Shown here piece by piece: positions 9,124 through 20,557 of a stretch of 31,209 bases of DNA (positions within the stretch are counted from its first letter, which is position 1; each line of letters opens with the position of its first letter). Source of the stretch: Chara braunii (taxonomy: Eukaryota; Streptophyta; Charophyceae; Charales; Characeae); NCBI GenBank assembly GCA_003427395.1, contig BFEA01000004.1, positions 9,514,607 through 9,545,815 of the forward strand, written 5' to 3'. The notes beneath the pieces were generated by a model. The model did not search any database and had not been told where the DNA came from. It saw nothing but the letters and a program-made list of their open reading frames with translations. A program made the position numbers and the translations under genes.

Positions 9124-9957
9124 ACACTGTCGTTATAGCTGCTAAGGTACCGTGTCCTGAACATTTTCAGACCGACAGGCTCGGTCGAGGCACGGTAGAG
9201 GCTCGGGAGGTGGTAATTTTCCCTTTGTTTTTTTAAAGGGCGACAACCTTGAGATATCACCGTGAAAACTGCCCGGCGGGAAGGGGGGCCGCGGTGCCCG
9301 GCGGGAAGGGGGTTACAATCCTCTGAGGAAACACAACCAGCGCAGTTCACGGATTCCGCCCTGCCTGATATGATGTCAGGCAGGGGACTCATAATAAACA
9401 AACGTGACATAAAAAAAGAAAACAAGTTTCAGAATGTGATCGTCTTTGTTGTAGGATGCATTCTGTAGAGGAAGAATGTGAGCACACCATCATTGCAGTG
9501 CATAAGCTTTTTTTTTTTTCTTTTTCTTTCACGGGCAGGTAAAAGAAAACTAAGATTTATGGGACTCACCGACCCTGGGCCCCACCACCGATTTCTTCGG
9601 GGACAGACAAGTACATTGTAATTTCCTAACACTGGTAGAGGTACTGGTGGTTTAAGAAAATTTGAAGGGCAAGTGGGGTCGACGTGCGGGCTAGAAACAA
9701 AATTTCGCTCCGCTGTTGGATTAGGGGCAAGGTGCGACTCTGCAGTCGGCCGTGAAAAAAAATGATAACAAAAAAAAGAAAGGGGAAGATGCGGAATCCA
9801 CCGCTTTTCTCGCACAAGGTTCACGCTAACTCTATTATAAGGACCCAAGGGATAGGGGGCGTCCAGGCCCCCAAGTTGGATTCATTAAGTTCGCTGGGCC
9901 GGCTTGGAGCCTCGTTGTCGGATCCGGCTGGGGTTGAGAGAAGCCAGGTTTGACAAC
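9124..9957. other. No gene; short repeats and one hairpin
   Basis: A GCCCGGCGGGAAGGGGG motif is repeated 25 bp apart at 9271 and 9296. CCCTGCCTGA (9359-9368) pairs perfectly with TCAGGCAGGG (9376-9385). Poly-T and poly-A runs are frequent near 9510 and 9757-9780. Short ORFs on both strands show no domain. Confidence 0.6.
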
Positions 9958-10392
9958 TCACCGATAGGGCTCCCGCACTACGGGAGAGTTATGGGAATCG
10001 AGTCGATCCTTCGTACCCCAACACCAACCTTCACAAGGAACACGAGTCTCCCCGCCGACACCAACGACAGTTAAACTGAGGCCTGCACGTGGCATGGGCA
10101 GCCAACTAGGGCAGGGCAGTAGTGTCAAGTCGGTGTAAGTCAAAATCAAGGACGGGGAAGAAAACCGATCAACCATAATAAATCCACTTCCCCTTATGTG
10201 ACAAGCCTTAGACAGGTTATACAGATGAACCCTGTCGGTCCGCAACAACATGCTTCGCACATTCTCGTCATAGTACACATTGTCCTCGTCTGCGATCAGG
10301 AAAGGCGGAAGGGTGTTATGGTGGATCGACGACAGGGTTGCGCACGGGTAATCACCCCCGCTCACATTCAACGTAATGAATCTCGACTCCAT
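9958..10392 (-). CDS. Unrecognised 144-codon ORF, coding status doubtful
   Basis: It starts with ATG, MESRFITLNVSGGDYPCATL, with an in-frame stop about 12 codons upstream. There is no repeated or low-complexity content, no signal peptide and no motif I can assign. The neighbours are repeats and relics. It could be an exon, an element relic or chance. I list it because it is one of the few longer ATG ORFs free of simple sequence. Confidence 0.15.
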   Translation of the reverse strand: MESRFITLNVSGGDYPCATLSSIHHNTLPPFLIADEDNVYYDENVRSMLLRTDRVHLYNLSKACHIRGSGFIMVDRFSSPSLILTYTDLTLLPCPSWLPMPRAGLSLTVVGVGGETRVPCEGWCWGTKDRLDSHNSPVVREPYR

Positions 10393-10529
10393 ATAAATCT
10401 CAACGGGCCTTTCCCTGCTCCCTTCGACTTATCAAAAATGCAAATTCAGAGACACAACGTCGTTAGTAATAAAATTGTCACTAGGACAAGACAACTATGG
10501 TCGGGTAGCAAAGAAATTGGGTAGGTCGA

Positions 10530-11440
10530 TGAAACGCTTGCGCCCAATGTCTTTGGTTATTGACGATTAGCCTAAATAAACGAGGGACAAACCGACACGT
10601 GACACTTAGGAGCGAGAGGGGAGAGAGGGAAAAGTCGATGTCGATGCCCCACGTTCACTCGTAGCGTAAGGATCGGCTAGGGTCGGGGAAAAAAATAGGA
10701 AATCAAGACACTCATGCATACAGGCAGGCATTTGATACCCAAATATTCCCCAGGGTCGTGCCCATGCTTTCAGATGAAATTTCATAATGACCTGAGCTAA
10801 ATAATTTTCGGCAATAAATCATACGTCATCATACAATAAAAAACATCATATACACATAAAATAAATCGTCTCAAAATAAATGTGGGTCCGGATAAAGTGA
10901 TCAATCGAAATATACTTCAATCAAAACACATAACTAGAGTGTATAACTCAACAAAATAATACTAAACGAAAATCAACCTTTGGTTGACAACGTTCTAAAT
11001 AAATCCAACTAATAATAAATGTCCCAACAAAGGTGACATAATAAGGTCATTAAAAAAAATAACCTAAAGTTTATGATAAAGTATCTGATTTAAATATTAT
11101 ACATTAAAGATAATAATTATCAACACTATAACTCAAAATTTATAGATAATATCAATAAATATGAAGAATAAAGAAAATAACAGAATACAACTCAATTAAT
11201 ATCATGACATTCATAATTTACATCAAACTAAAACGTTAAAATATATATATATATATATATCCTTCAGAATAAAATCAACACATATTTCATAGAGTTATGA
11301 AACAATAATCAATAAATATCTGACGATAAAATAATTAACTTTAAGAAATAAAAATATAATTATTTGATCCATTAAAAAATAAAATACTCGAGTGTCCTTC
11401 CACTAAGGATAACAGTAGGTAATCGTTATCCTCGACAACA
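10530..11440. other. AT-rich stretch with an (AT)n tract
   Basis: From about 10760 the sequence becomes strongly AT-rich with frequent AATAAA-like words, and (AT)n covers 11240-11260. No gene is seen. It could be matrix-attachment-like or simply decayed transposon sequence. Confidence 0.6.
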
Positions 11441-11761
11441 GTGTCTCCTATCGAGTGCATCAGCTCCCACCTCTTTGCAAAAGGCGAGAGCCGTCCCAGC
11501 CCCGTCACACTGAAACTAAATAAAACAAACCAGAGAAAATTTGAGGACCACATGAAAGTAATCCCACGACCTGCTGACACGGATGAGGCCACGTCATCCT
11601 TTCGCCGCTCTAACCGGGTGCGCCAATCGTACTTCCCGTTGTCGGTACGAATACCCTTACAAGGGTATCCGCCCTGGCTTTTGTATGCGACAGAAGATAG
11701 GCTTGGTTTAAAGTTTAAATATTCCGCGCGAGGCGCGGATGCGTCTGTGGTTTACGATTAG
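11441..11761 (+). CDS. Unrecognised ORF with an RRSNRVRQ motif
   Basis: The 106-codon ORF contains the segment RRSNRVRQSYFPL. Basic RRS-R-R-type tails occur near the ends of some LTR-retrotransposon polyproteins, but that alone is weak. Its final third covers the palindrome at 11651-11668, which recurs at 27240. It may be a retroelement relic. No protease, RT or integrase motif is visible nearby. Confidence 0.2.
   Translation: MSPIECISSHLFAKGESRPSPVTLKLNKTNQRKFEDHMKVIPRPADTDEATSSFRRSNRVRQSYFPLSVRIPLQGYPPWLLYATEDRLGLKFKYSARGADASVVYD
11651..11668. repeat. Dispersed palindrome, copy A
   Basis: ATACCCTTACAAGGGTAT is an 8-bp stem around two bases. The same 18 bp, preceded by a similar TGTCGG sequence, occurs at 27239-27256. 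Two shared copies 15.6 kb apart indicate a dispersed element. Confidence 0.8.
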
Positions 11762-12024
11762 GCTGAATGGTTGACGAGAGTAGAGAATGGGTGGGCACGC
11801 ATGTTGAGGCGCGCGTGATCCTTTTATTTTTGATTGATGATTGTGAAAGTTGGCGTAGTTTTCGACTAGATATTTATTTATTTATGATTAAACTAGGATT
11901 AAAGGATATATTTTTGTTACTTGGTACATTTAACCAAGACAGGCGCACGTGTGTGGAGATCGGCCTCGACTAAGGTGCGATTTTCGTGTGGTAAATAGAG
12001 TGCGCAAGGGATAGAACACGCGCC

Positions 12025-12050
12025 CCACCTCCACGTGGTAGAGGTGGGAG
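12025..12050. repeat. Short hairpin, CCCACCTC/GAGGTGGG
   Basis: An 8-bp stem closes a loop that contains CACGTG. A further inverted match, AGCTCCCACCTCT, lies near 11460. No gene is adjacent. Confidence 0.5.
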
Positions 12051-12189
12051 CTCGACGGGCGTAGAGAGTTGACGGCAAGGCATGACCCTTCATGGCTTAG
12101 GGGCGTGCGGTGTCGCAGGTTGGCAACGCAACAACCTCGGGTTCACTACCTTAATTTTCGCCTTTACTTGGTGATTGAGTTCAAGACCC

Positions 12190-12275
12190 GAAGTGAGGTT
12201 GACGGGTCTGGCTAAGTGGGTATACCATTGAGCCGTTGGAATACAGACCGGTGCTTGATTCCAGATGAAGGGACC
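12190..12275 (+). repeat. tRNA-like relic with Pol III A-box match
   Basis: TGGCTAAGTGGG matches the A-box consensus TRGCNNAGYNGG fully. TGCTTGATTCC follows about 44 bp later, the usual A-to-B distance, but matches the B-box only partly. GGCT and AGCC can form a D-like stem. No good cloverleaf closes, so it is more likely a SINE head or tRNA pseudogene than a functional tRNA. Confidence 0.4.
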
Positions 12276-12753
12276 CCCCGTGGGGGCACCACCCACCAGC
12301 CTTGAGTCTGTCGTGAGAGGTTCGAGTGTGAGCATGCCCCGCTGGGACCCGTAAGTAGGTAAACTGGGCCTAGTTCAGTCGGTCAGGGGTACAAGGGGGC
12401 GGGCCGGGCAGCGCTGTGCAGCAACAGGCTAAGTGGTAGCGCACCGGGTGACGGGTACTAGGATAGCAAGGTGAGGCAGGGAGTGATAGGCGGAGGGCGA
12501 GGAGTGTAAGCCGGGGCAGCGGGCGGAGCCTGACAGTGTAGGAGGAAGCGACGAACGGGCTGGCGGACAAGGAGATCCACGAGAAGTTAGACGGACAGCA
12601 AAGCCAACGAGAAAACAACAATGAATCGAGTGAGCAGAGTTAAGTGTGAGAGTGGTAGGGGGAATGTGAGTGAACCTAGACGTGAAGACAGGCGCGGTGC
12701 ATATGAGACAGAGATGGCGGAGAGAGGAGTCAGGCGCGGGCAAGGAGACGTGG

Positions 12754-12822
12754 CTCTCTCGATTCTGAGCGGAATCGAGAGAGAAAATATGCGATTTCGG
12801 GGTTTTCACCCCCGAGGAATCG
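12754..12822. repeat. Two consecutive hairpins
   Basis: CTCTCTCGATTC (12754-12765) pairs perfectly with GAATCGAGAGAG (12772-12783) around 6 nt. Immediately after, 12792-12822 forms a second stem of CGATT and CGGGG blocks around a short loop. Both contain a GATT/AATC block. Neither is followed by a T-tract terminator pattern. Confidence 0.65.
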
Positions 12823-12839
12823 AACGGTAATGAAGGATT

Positions 12840-13990
12840 TAGTGGTAGATTAATAGAATAGGAGGTTAGTGAAGAAAAGGTGTGCGCGGAGATAGAGATG
12901 GAGTTAGAGAAGATGGAGGGGAAAAAGCGTATCTCATCCGACAGTGGACGGATTTGGGCCAGGGAGGTTTCGAATCGGATGTTTTCGGTTATGGCGATTT
13001 GATTGGTAAGGTTAGTTTGACCAATAGATTCGTAAAATTAGAGTTAGTAGAAAAAGTAGGTGCGCGGAAAGATGGTGGAGAAGGAAGGGAATGGAGAATG
13101 AAAGTGAGATAAGTCGGTCATTTTTTGACCGATTATAGCGATTCAAGATGCTGAATAAGGGGTTTGGAACGGGGCGAACGCGATGGTGAAGTCGGAACGG
13201 CGAATGGCGGAGTGTAGTGGGAGATAGGATAAAATGTGGCTGCGTGGAGAGTGTCGAGGAGAGTGGAGATGGCGGGTGAAAGTTAGTCGGTTTGATTAGT
13301 TGCTCTTGAGGGATCAAGTGAGGGGAGTGGTATTTTGGGGTTCTGATGACAGGCGAATCCGGTGGTAAACCCGGATTTTAGGATCGGTGGGTGAGGTTAG
13401 TGTGGCAGGTATTAGAGGCTGCGCCCGAGGGGAAGGTTCATTCCCGTTTTTCCTATGTTAGAAGGAGCGGACTGTGGCCTATCGTGATGTGCTTCAGCCC
13501 AGTACTACAACCACTTCCGTTGAGATCGTCGTGATTGAGGATTACTCGCCATTGAGAACGTGCTCGCTCTGCTATTAATGGCTTATCACCAAGTTCGGCA
13601 TTAGCATTTTCGGCGCTCACCTATGCGTGGGAATGCGGACTGATCATCAAGGTCGGGCAATCCGGGCTTGGCCAGGTGAACTTGTTGCTCCTGACTATAG
13701 TACGCCTGCCTGGTGGTGTTGATTTTGACATTTGCATTTGGTCATCATGGACCACGGTGGGGGTCATCGTGATCACCACCAGTGTCGTACTTTCAATTCC
13801 GACAGTGACTGTAGCTCAGGCTCTTCGTCTTAGTTATGACTGTGGCCCGTATCAATAACGCTTGGATGTACAAAGCCATATAGGCGGTCTGATACATCTG
13901 GGAGAAGGGAAGAGGAGTCGAGGCACGTACCTGGTTCTTACGACGGTCTACGGGGACGGTAGCCTGTGACCTGGGTGTTCTGCGGCATTG
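12840..13990. other. No recognisable gene; purine-rich then mixed
   Basis: From 12840 to 13300 the plus strand is rich in G and A. TCGGTCA/TGACCGA forms a 7-bp hairpin at 13114-13132. From 13300 on the composition is mixed. No ORF shows a domain. Confidence 0.55.
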
Positions 13991-13993
13991 TTA

Positions 13994-14018
13994 GCCTGCA
14001 GAATCGGCATCTGCAGGC
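13994..14018. repeat. Perfect 9-bp hairpin
   Basis: GCCTGCAGA at 13994-14002 pairs with TCTGCAGGC at 14010-14018 around a 7-nt loop. Confidence 0.7.
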
Positions 14019-14059
14019 GGTGCGACTGCTATGGTTGGGGGTAACTCCGCGAAGGAAGG

Positions 14060-14395
14060 TTGGTGTTGTTATTGTTGTTGCCGCTGACAGCTATTGAGTA
14101 TTGCCGACTACTACTAACTGTTGTTGGCTGCTGCTGGCTACAACTGTGTATTGCAGCTGTCGCCATGATTGACTGTGCGCGAGCCATTGCCTGTTGTTGG
14201 TTGCTGTGTACTGCGCGCATACTGCTGCTGTTGTCTGCTGCGTCTGGACACAGACTACCACTGCTACTGGCTACCGCATATAGTGCACAAGCTGCTGCGG
14301 CTGCGGGCTGGACACGGACTGCTACTGTTGTTGTTGGCCACCGCTGGTGACTGCTGCTATTGCCATTGACCGCCGCTGAGTACTGCTGCTGCGTT
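14060..14395. repeat. Degenerate TTG/CTG trinucleotide low-complexity tract
   Basis: TGTTG, CTGCTG, CTACTG and TGGCTAC words recur without exact periodicity. Frames read as Q/N-rich on the minus strand and as C/L-rich on the plus strand. This looks like an old, mutated triplet repeat. Confidence 0.7.
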
Positions 14396-15085
14396 TAAAA
14401 ACGGATACAGGCAGTGGTGCAGCAACGATTGGGCTAAATGGAGGTGCTGGGATTCAGAGGAATGATCTGACTGGACAAGTAGGGGGTTAGTGCTGCGGAT
14501 TGGGAGGTCGTCGGGTGATTGATTTCGACAGTTTGACTTCAGAAGATGGCCAAGCTGCTACTATTTGGCCATCATTGCGGGGCCCTCAGGCGATTGAAGG
14601 TATCAAGGCCCTCTCCTTAGAGTTGAGTTTGTCCCTCTCTTGTATCTCGAGCGTCTGAAACCTCTTATCTTCTGCCCTTCTTACTCTTAAGTTTAGTCTC
14701 GATATGAGAGGAAGGCGGCAGGCGGGATTGCAACCCGTAGGACCGCAGCAAGACTCTGTGGGGAGTCAGCCCACCGATTGTGGGAGCTCTACCGGAACTC
14801 AGGAGGAGTTATGGAGGCAGGGAACTGAGAGGTAACTATTGCTTTCCCTCTATAAACCCAGTTATTGCCCCTATCTGTATTCCTTGCTATTGTTTGACTA
14901 AGTATGTTGCCTGTCTCCCTATTTTGACTTTCAGTTTGCATTTCATGACACAATCCAGACTAAGTAAAGGAATGTGTGTGTGAAATCAGTTTCAACTTTG
15001 TTGTTTGACTGAAAGCAGATTGTGGGGTTGCATCTGGGGGAAGGCTGGGAGGAAGGCAATATTGCTTGAGTTTGACTGGGTCAAC
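14396..15085. other. No recognisable feature
   Basis: Mixed sequence with only short ORFs. It leads directly into the array that starts near 15085. Confidence 0.55.
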
Positions 15086-15755
15086 CAAGGCTGGGCCAGT
15101 TCCATAAGTTTGGGAAGACTTAGTGCTGTGTTTATTTTTGGATTGTGTGGAGAGTCAGTCAAATCCATAAGTTTGGGTAGTCTTGCTGCTCTGACTTGCG
15201 AGGGTTGCTTGTAGTTGACTTTTCAGGAGCCAGTCAAATCCATAAGTTTGGGTAGTCTAGTGACCTTGTTTTCTTTGGGTTTCTGTGAGTTTCTTTTTGC
15301 TTTGGCTTTAAGAGAATGAACCAGGCAAAGGACCAGACAAGTTCCATAAGTTTGGGTGGTCTTGGTCCAATGCCATGCACATGCTGGAACCAAAAGGATA
15401 TAATTCGGATATACTTTACTATTATTTTATCTATGAATAGGCTAGTCAGACAGGGTTCCATAAGTTTGGGTGGTCTGACTATAGCCTATCACCAACTGAG
15501 AAGAATACTAATTAAGAATAAACTTGTGGCACAAAGGGGCAGACTGAGTCTTGAGCTAAGGATGATCGACTCAGTTATATGCTACCTCAAAAGACTAAAT
15601 GCAGATAATTATATAAATTCTGGATATTTAAACAGTTCAGGGCAACTAGGGTGACCTAGTCGTATGCTCAAAGAAGAGAAAAGTTGTTGTGCCCTGTGTT
15701 TGTGTATGCTCCATGGCTGAGTTAGACAAGTTTCAAAAGTTTGGGTGGTCTAGCT
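15085..15755 (+). repeat. Six-copy hairpin-loop motif (CCATAAGTTTGGG) on differing stems
   Basis: The 13-bp core is exact at 15102, 15165, 15240, 15344 and 15458, and a variant (TCAAAAGTTTGGG) lies at 15733. Spacings are irregular: 63, 75, 104, 114 and 275 bp. In the last three copies the loop of 20-21 nt is closed by GAC...GTC and by further pairing that differs between copies: GGACCAGAC with GTCTTGGTCC (15330-15368), TAGGCTAGTCAGAC with GTCTGACTATAGCCTA (15438-15488) and GTTAGAC with GTCTAGC (15721-15754). The first three copies pair weakly or not at all. Function is unknown. Confidence 0.85.
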
Positions 15756-15917
15756 TTATGCCCTATGTAAATTAGGGGTAAAATGATAAATCATTGAAAG
15801 ACTACAAACTATTGTTTGTCCAAATTGACCTGGGATGGCGAGAGTACTTACCTTTGTGGCTTGACCTGCATGTGACTGAGTGAGGCTACTTAGTTTGAGT
15901 TTCAGGTTGATAGGTAG

Positions 15918-16112
15918 TTGCTTTAGTTGCTCGCCACGTGCTAGAGCCATAGGAGTTAGTTTCAATTCGTGCATTTTCCACGTGTTATAGCCATATGAGT
16001 TAGTTTCATGCTTTAGTTGTTCGTCACGTGCTAGAGCCATAGGAGTTAGTTTCAATTCGTGCATTTTTCACGTGCTAGAGCCATAAGAGTTAGTTTCAAT
16101 TCCTGCATTTTC
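15918..16112 (+). repeat. Four-copy 44-46-bp tandem repeat with CACGTG
   Basis: Units begin at CACGTG at 15935, 15979, 16025 and 16069, and read CACGTGCTAGAGCCATAGGA, then GTTAGTTTCAATTCGTGCAT. Unit two differs and ends in TGCTTTAGTTGTTCGT, which also precedes unit one at about 15918, implying a ~90-bp higher-order unit. ORFs through it are accidental. Confidence 0.9.
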
Positions 16113-16170
16113 TGAGCTAAGTTTTTTTTTCTTAGGTCAATTTTTGCATTTTCTAGGATCTTTTGTTATA

Positions 16171-16500
16171 CTTAGCCTTGTATAAATCTTGGTAAGCCAG
16201 TTCCTCTACGGGAAGCGCTGCCGAAATTTCTACAAAACCAATGAGTTAGTCATACTTTGTCTTCTTCAGGGTCTAACTTTTTTGACTTTTTGGCTTAGTA
16301 AAAATCCGAAACAGCTCCTTTTCTAAAGGGAGTGCTGCCAAAATGTTTGCTAATTCAGGGAGTTAGACAAAATTAGACTTTGAAAAGTCAAAGTCACTGT
16401 AGATTCTGAACTTAGCTTTGTATAATTTCTGGAAAGACACTTTTTCTACGGGAAGCGCTGCCGAAATTTTCTCAGTTTAGATGAGTTAGATAATATTTTG
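16171..16500 (+). repeat. Three-copy ~120-bp tandem repeat
   Basis: Each unit starts with CTTAG (16171, 16294, 16411) and carries TCTACGGGAAGCGCTGCCGA or a variant (16205, 16322, 16445), then ends near GAGTTAG. Units one and three are more alike than unit two. A GACTTTGA/TCAAAGTC hairpin lies at 16376-16395. GAGTTAG is also shared with the neighbouring 44-bp repeat. Confidence 0.88.
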
Positions 16501-18480
16501 ACAGGTGACGATTCTTGCAATCCACTCTTTATAGAGAAGACTCTGTCAGGGTTTACCTTTCTTTGGGCACTTGCTTAGAGACAAACTTAGGCTTAGTTTA
16601 TAGAAGGGTCTTGGGTGAGAGTGTGTTTTGGAGTTGTATTCTCCATACACTTATGACTTTAGCTTGGGGATTGGTTTGTTTTGTGTTACAAGTCTTCTTG
16701 ATCGATTGATTTAGGATTTGGGCTAGATTCAGGTAGATCCTACGAGGATTGTCTTCTGTTATCACTGATAACAGGTCGGTTGCCGATTCGTTGGTTTACG
16801 ACTGAACTTCAATCCACTCTTGCCACTCAACCTTAAGGCTTTAGCCTTGTGATCTGAATTGTTTTGTTGTGTTTTCACCCGACCTTTATTTGAATGACCA
16901 TTTAAAGAAAAGTACTGAGTATTTTATTTTGAGGAGTTGCACAAGAGTGAGGCTTGTATGGCTAAAAGCAAGGGGTGTGAGTGCAGAGAATGGTTGAAGT
17001 TGACCCCGTGTAATGCATGAACTTTTTGGTTGGATCTTTGATGTGATTGCAGGTATGTTTGGTGATTCGGAATTTGGATTTGACTGCTGCGTTCACATGC
17101 ATATGTATATGGTTGAGAGGAGGTCCACTGTGACTGTGAGAAGTGATCGTCCTATATTAATAACCTTATTTACATATGTATATACTTATGACTTGAGTGT
17201 TTCGCGCGGCTTATTCAAACCACTCGTAAGGGTTAAACAGATCATGTGCTTGAGAGAAGAGGGAGATCCCCTGTTATCCTTTCCTTTTTAGATTTCTATG
17301 GTTGGACGTTGTAGTCTGTGGCAACCGTCAAAGTCAAACCCCTTGACTTTTCTTCAGGCCCTAGATGATGGAGCTGGTCTCTAGGGCGATAAAAGGCGAT
17401 TGCCACCACAAGTATGAACCTGTGTACCACCCACTCTCCGCAGGGTGCAGAAGAGGGTGTGGTTCACAACCGCACTTGGCAGTTGTCCAGCGCCGAGAGA
17501 TTAACCCTCAAGACGCGTGTCAGCCGACACTCGGGATTAACGAGGACCGCATAAGTATGGGTACTGCATAGTACGCCATCATTGCGATCATTTGTGTACG
17601 TATGCATTGCGAGTCGATATGAGTTAGCCCTGCGTCCGCGCGGTTTATACTGAGTCTCGCGCACGACGCCTATCTGATTTCCACGTCAGAAAGTTATGAG
17701 ATGGCTACTAAGGGACTAGGAGTGTTGTCGCGTTGATTGTTTTGTGGCGTTCTGTATTTATATATGTACATGCGTATGTGTGTGTGTTTTTGTTTTTAAT
17801 TTGCTTAGAGTGGTGTGTGTGCGGTGTGTGGGATGCGTCCTAGTTGACCAACGATGGGTCGCGCTTGGGACTTCAGCCCCCCAAGATGCAAATTCGCATG
17901 CAGGTTCGATAGAGGCATAATACCGCGTGTACCCCCTATGCTACAACGAACGAGAAACGCCCTCGGCTGGTCCACCTCTGCGATTGCAGCTGACCAACTT
18001 TCGTACTATGGACTGGTAGCTCGGCGGGGATACGCCCACCGAAGGGAGGTGACAACTCCCGTAAGGTGGAGGTAAGTTGTGCCTCGCGTAGGCCCTGTCA
18101 TGTCGTAGGGGCTCTCGGCCGGAGCGGCTTGCAGAAGCTCCATGTATATTCGCGACGAGGATTTAGACCAACTCCTGCGTGACGCGGCCGGGAGGGTCCC
18201 GCGTTGCCCTTGTGCGGTGTTGGACCGATGCGCTCGACACCGTGGTCCCCTACGATAGGATAGGTTCTCGAGGGGCACAAATTACCTTCTCTAAGGGATT
18301 CTCACCAGTCTTAGGGGCGTATCCCTACCGAGTTATTGACCCACGTGTGAAAGTTTTTAAAAGCAGTTGCAGAGGTAGATTAGCTGAGAGCGTTTACTCG
18401 TTCGTTGCGGTATAGGTACGCTCTGTTAAACGCCAAGTGGACCCGAACGTCGTTCGTTTCTTATGGCGTTGATCTCCTAA
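16501..18480. other. No recognisable gene; several hairpins
   Basis: Hairpins: CTGTTATCA/TGATAACAG at 16756-16774, AAAGTCAA/TTGACTTT at 17330-17350, and a 16-bp stem with three mismatches at 17422-17467. ORFs of 60-95 codons are present without domains. I see no tRNA or retroelement core domain here. Confidence 0.5.
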
Positions 18481-18497
18481 GTACAAAGTGCACGCTG

Positions 18498-18552
18498 GTC
18501 GATTAGGATGGTCTCAACTAAACGTGAAACCCACAACTCAATCCTAGTCGAC
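18498..18552. repeat. 12-bp hairpin, 11 of 12 paired
   Basis: GTCGATTAGGAT at 18498-18509 pairs with ATCCTAGTCGAC at 18541-18552 around 31 nt. Confidence 0.6.
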
Positions 18553-20537
18553 TTATAATAAAAGAAAAAGAGATTACGAAAGTTTAGTACACTGTACGAA
18601 AAAAAATCAACCATTAATCGATTTAAAAACACGTTCAAATTGAACATGAGTTAAAACAATGATTGAAGAAACCCGAGCACCACTTCATAGAACCAGTAAC
18701 TCATGGTTGAAATAAATCCGACTACCTTGGGGCAAACTGGGTAAATAAAAAATAGTATTGAGACGCCAACGAGGAGTTGACTCCAACAATAATCTCGATA
18801 CAACTGACAAGGCAGCCACGCTGCCGTAATTTTGACTTGATGAGGGGCGTTGCCAAAGTTATCGATTTCACCCTACCCCCGACCTAAAATTAGTTATGCA
18901 CTCCTGTCATCACTCGTGTGAGTCGTCTTCATACATTTTTATTTTTTTTAATGACGAGTTGCTTTGCGAATGATTCTAGATCAGAGACCTTACTCGAAAT
19001 GTTGCATATCTGACTCTTTAGAAAGTGGTCTGGGATACTCCACCTCCTCGCCCGAGTACAAAGCTCGGATCTCATAAGTTGGACCGTGCACATCGAATCG
19101 ACATAGTAGCCCCTAGTAGAACGGTCCACTACGGGTCAATAAGAGGGTCGACTTCTAGAGCAACGAACCCCTACTCAAAATACTTCATAGAGAAAAAAAA
19201 CATGTCCACCATGAGTAGATTTTAGTTGCTCCCATTTTCCCTAAGCTTAAGGTAACTTAGATGAAAAATAATATATAGGAGATAGAGAATGAAAACTATT
19301 TCGACATGTATATACAAATGAGGTCATTGGAGATAAAAAGGGTAGACCTAAAAAAAATGCTAAATCAATTTACTTTTATCTTCTTTATTTAAATCAATTT
19401 TTTTTTTACAGCACACACTGGATTAACAATTTTTAAAACACATGTCCTGTTGACATGCAGACAGGTAAAAGAAAAAAAATAAATAATCATTTTTATTTGT
19501 CCCAAATAGACATAAATCAATCTTCTTTGCAGACATCATTCTGCCTAAGAAAAACAATCATTTTCATTTGTCTCAAATAAGAATAAATCAATCTCCTTTG
19601 CAAGCATACTTCTACCTACCTACACATCTCACATAACAAACAATTTCGAAGCAATCCAATGCAACCCCATACCCAAGTCAAACCTTTCTATTCTCGTGCA
19701 AACACACATTTCCTTTGTTTTTTCAACGAACATTCAATGAACATGGTCAAACAAGTATGGGTTCACATGGATGTGAAAAGAAATATGAGTTAATCAACTG
19801 CCCTTGAGAGAGTCACTCAAGAAAGCCAACTCCAATCAAATAAAAGATGATCGTCGTTGAAGTCCAAAATATGCAGTCCACAACTCCACAGGTTGTAAAT
19901 GCTCTATGGAATGACTACCCACGTTCTTCTCCAAGTGCATGGATAGGCAAAAGTTGGGTCCACTAAAGAGACTCAAATTAAATAACCCTCTAGGAGGGTA
20001 TCCTCACCTATGAGCCCCACATGGTTCCATTGTTTTGGGTTATCCTAACAAAATCCCAACTGCACCCTATCCTCCAAGAATACTCCCCAACCAACCGTAA
20101 GTCCACGCCGCCTTAAATCACAACGTCTGCTCAAAATAGCTACACCAAACGTTCATGCCCCAACTTCAAGTTGATCCCAATGGGTCCAAAAATGATCCCA
20201 CGTGGTTCCACAGCCCTGCCCGCAATGCCAAATGGTCTAAAAAATCAACACTGGTCGCACTGTGCGCCGCCAAAAAATAGAGGTGGCCTCAGGTGAAAAC
20301 CGCATGTGCCACGTTTGTTGGCTATTTCATAGGCCTACGCTGGCATCGCAGAGGATTGGGGCAGCTCCCTCTTTTAGGGGGGGCCCTGGTCTCCTTGCGG
20401 GATGACTACTATGCCCTTATAGAGTCGGAGGAGGTTCGACCCCCCTTTTGCACCCACTTGGCTCGACCAGGCGGAATTCAGAAACAAGAACTGGACTTTG
20501 GTGCTTTTCGCAGAGAAATACCACCCCCCTTCGAAAT
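18553..20537. other. AT-rich region with a 71-bp tandem duplication
   Basis: AT-rich throughout. 19482-19552 and 19553-19620 are diverged direct duplicates (AATCATTT.ATTTGT, AATCAATCT and TTTGCA blocks at a 71-bp offset). No gene is supported. Sequence shifts to a more balanced composition near 20290. Confidence 0.65.
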
Positions 20538-20538
20538 C

Positions 20539-20557
20539 AAAAAAAAAAAAAAAAAAA
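20539..20557. repeat. Poly(A) tract at the gap edge
   Basis: A residues run directly into the N block, so the true length is unknown. Confidence 0.9.

Noticed and set aside
13343-13382. Hammerhead-ribozyme-like CTGATGA
   Set aside because: No GAAAC core or closing stem III follows.
15085-15755. CRISPR-like array
   Set aside because: Core repeat is only 13 bp, spacing is irregular (63-275 bp), there are no cas genes, and the context is eukaryotic.
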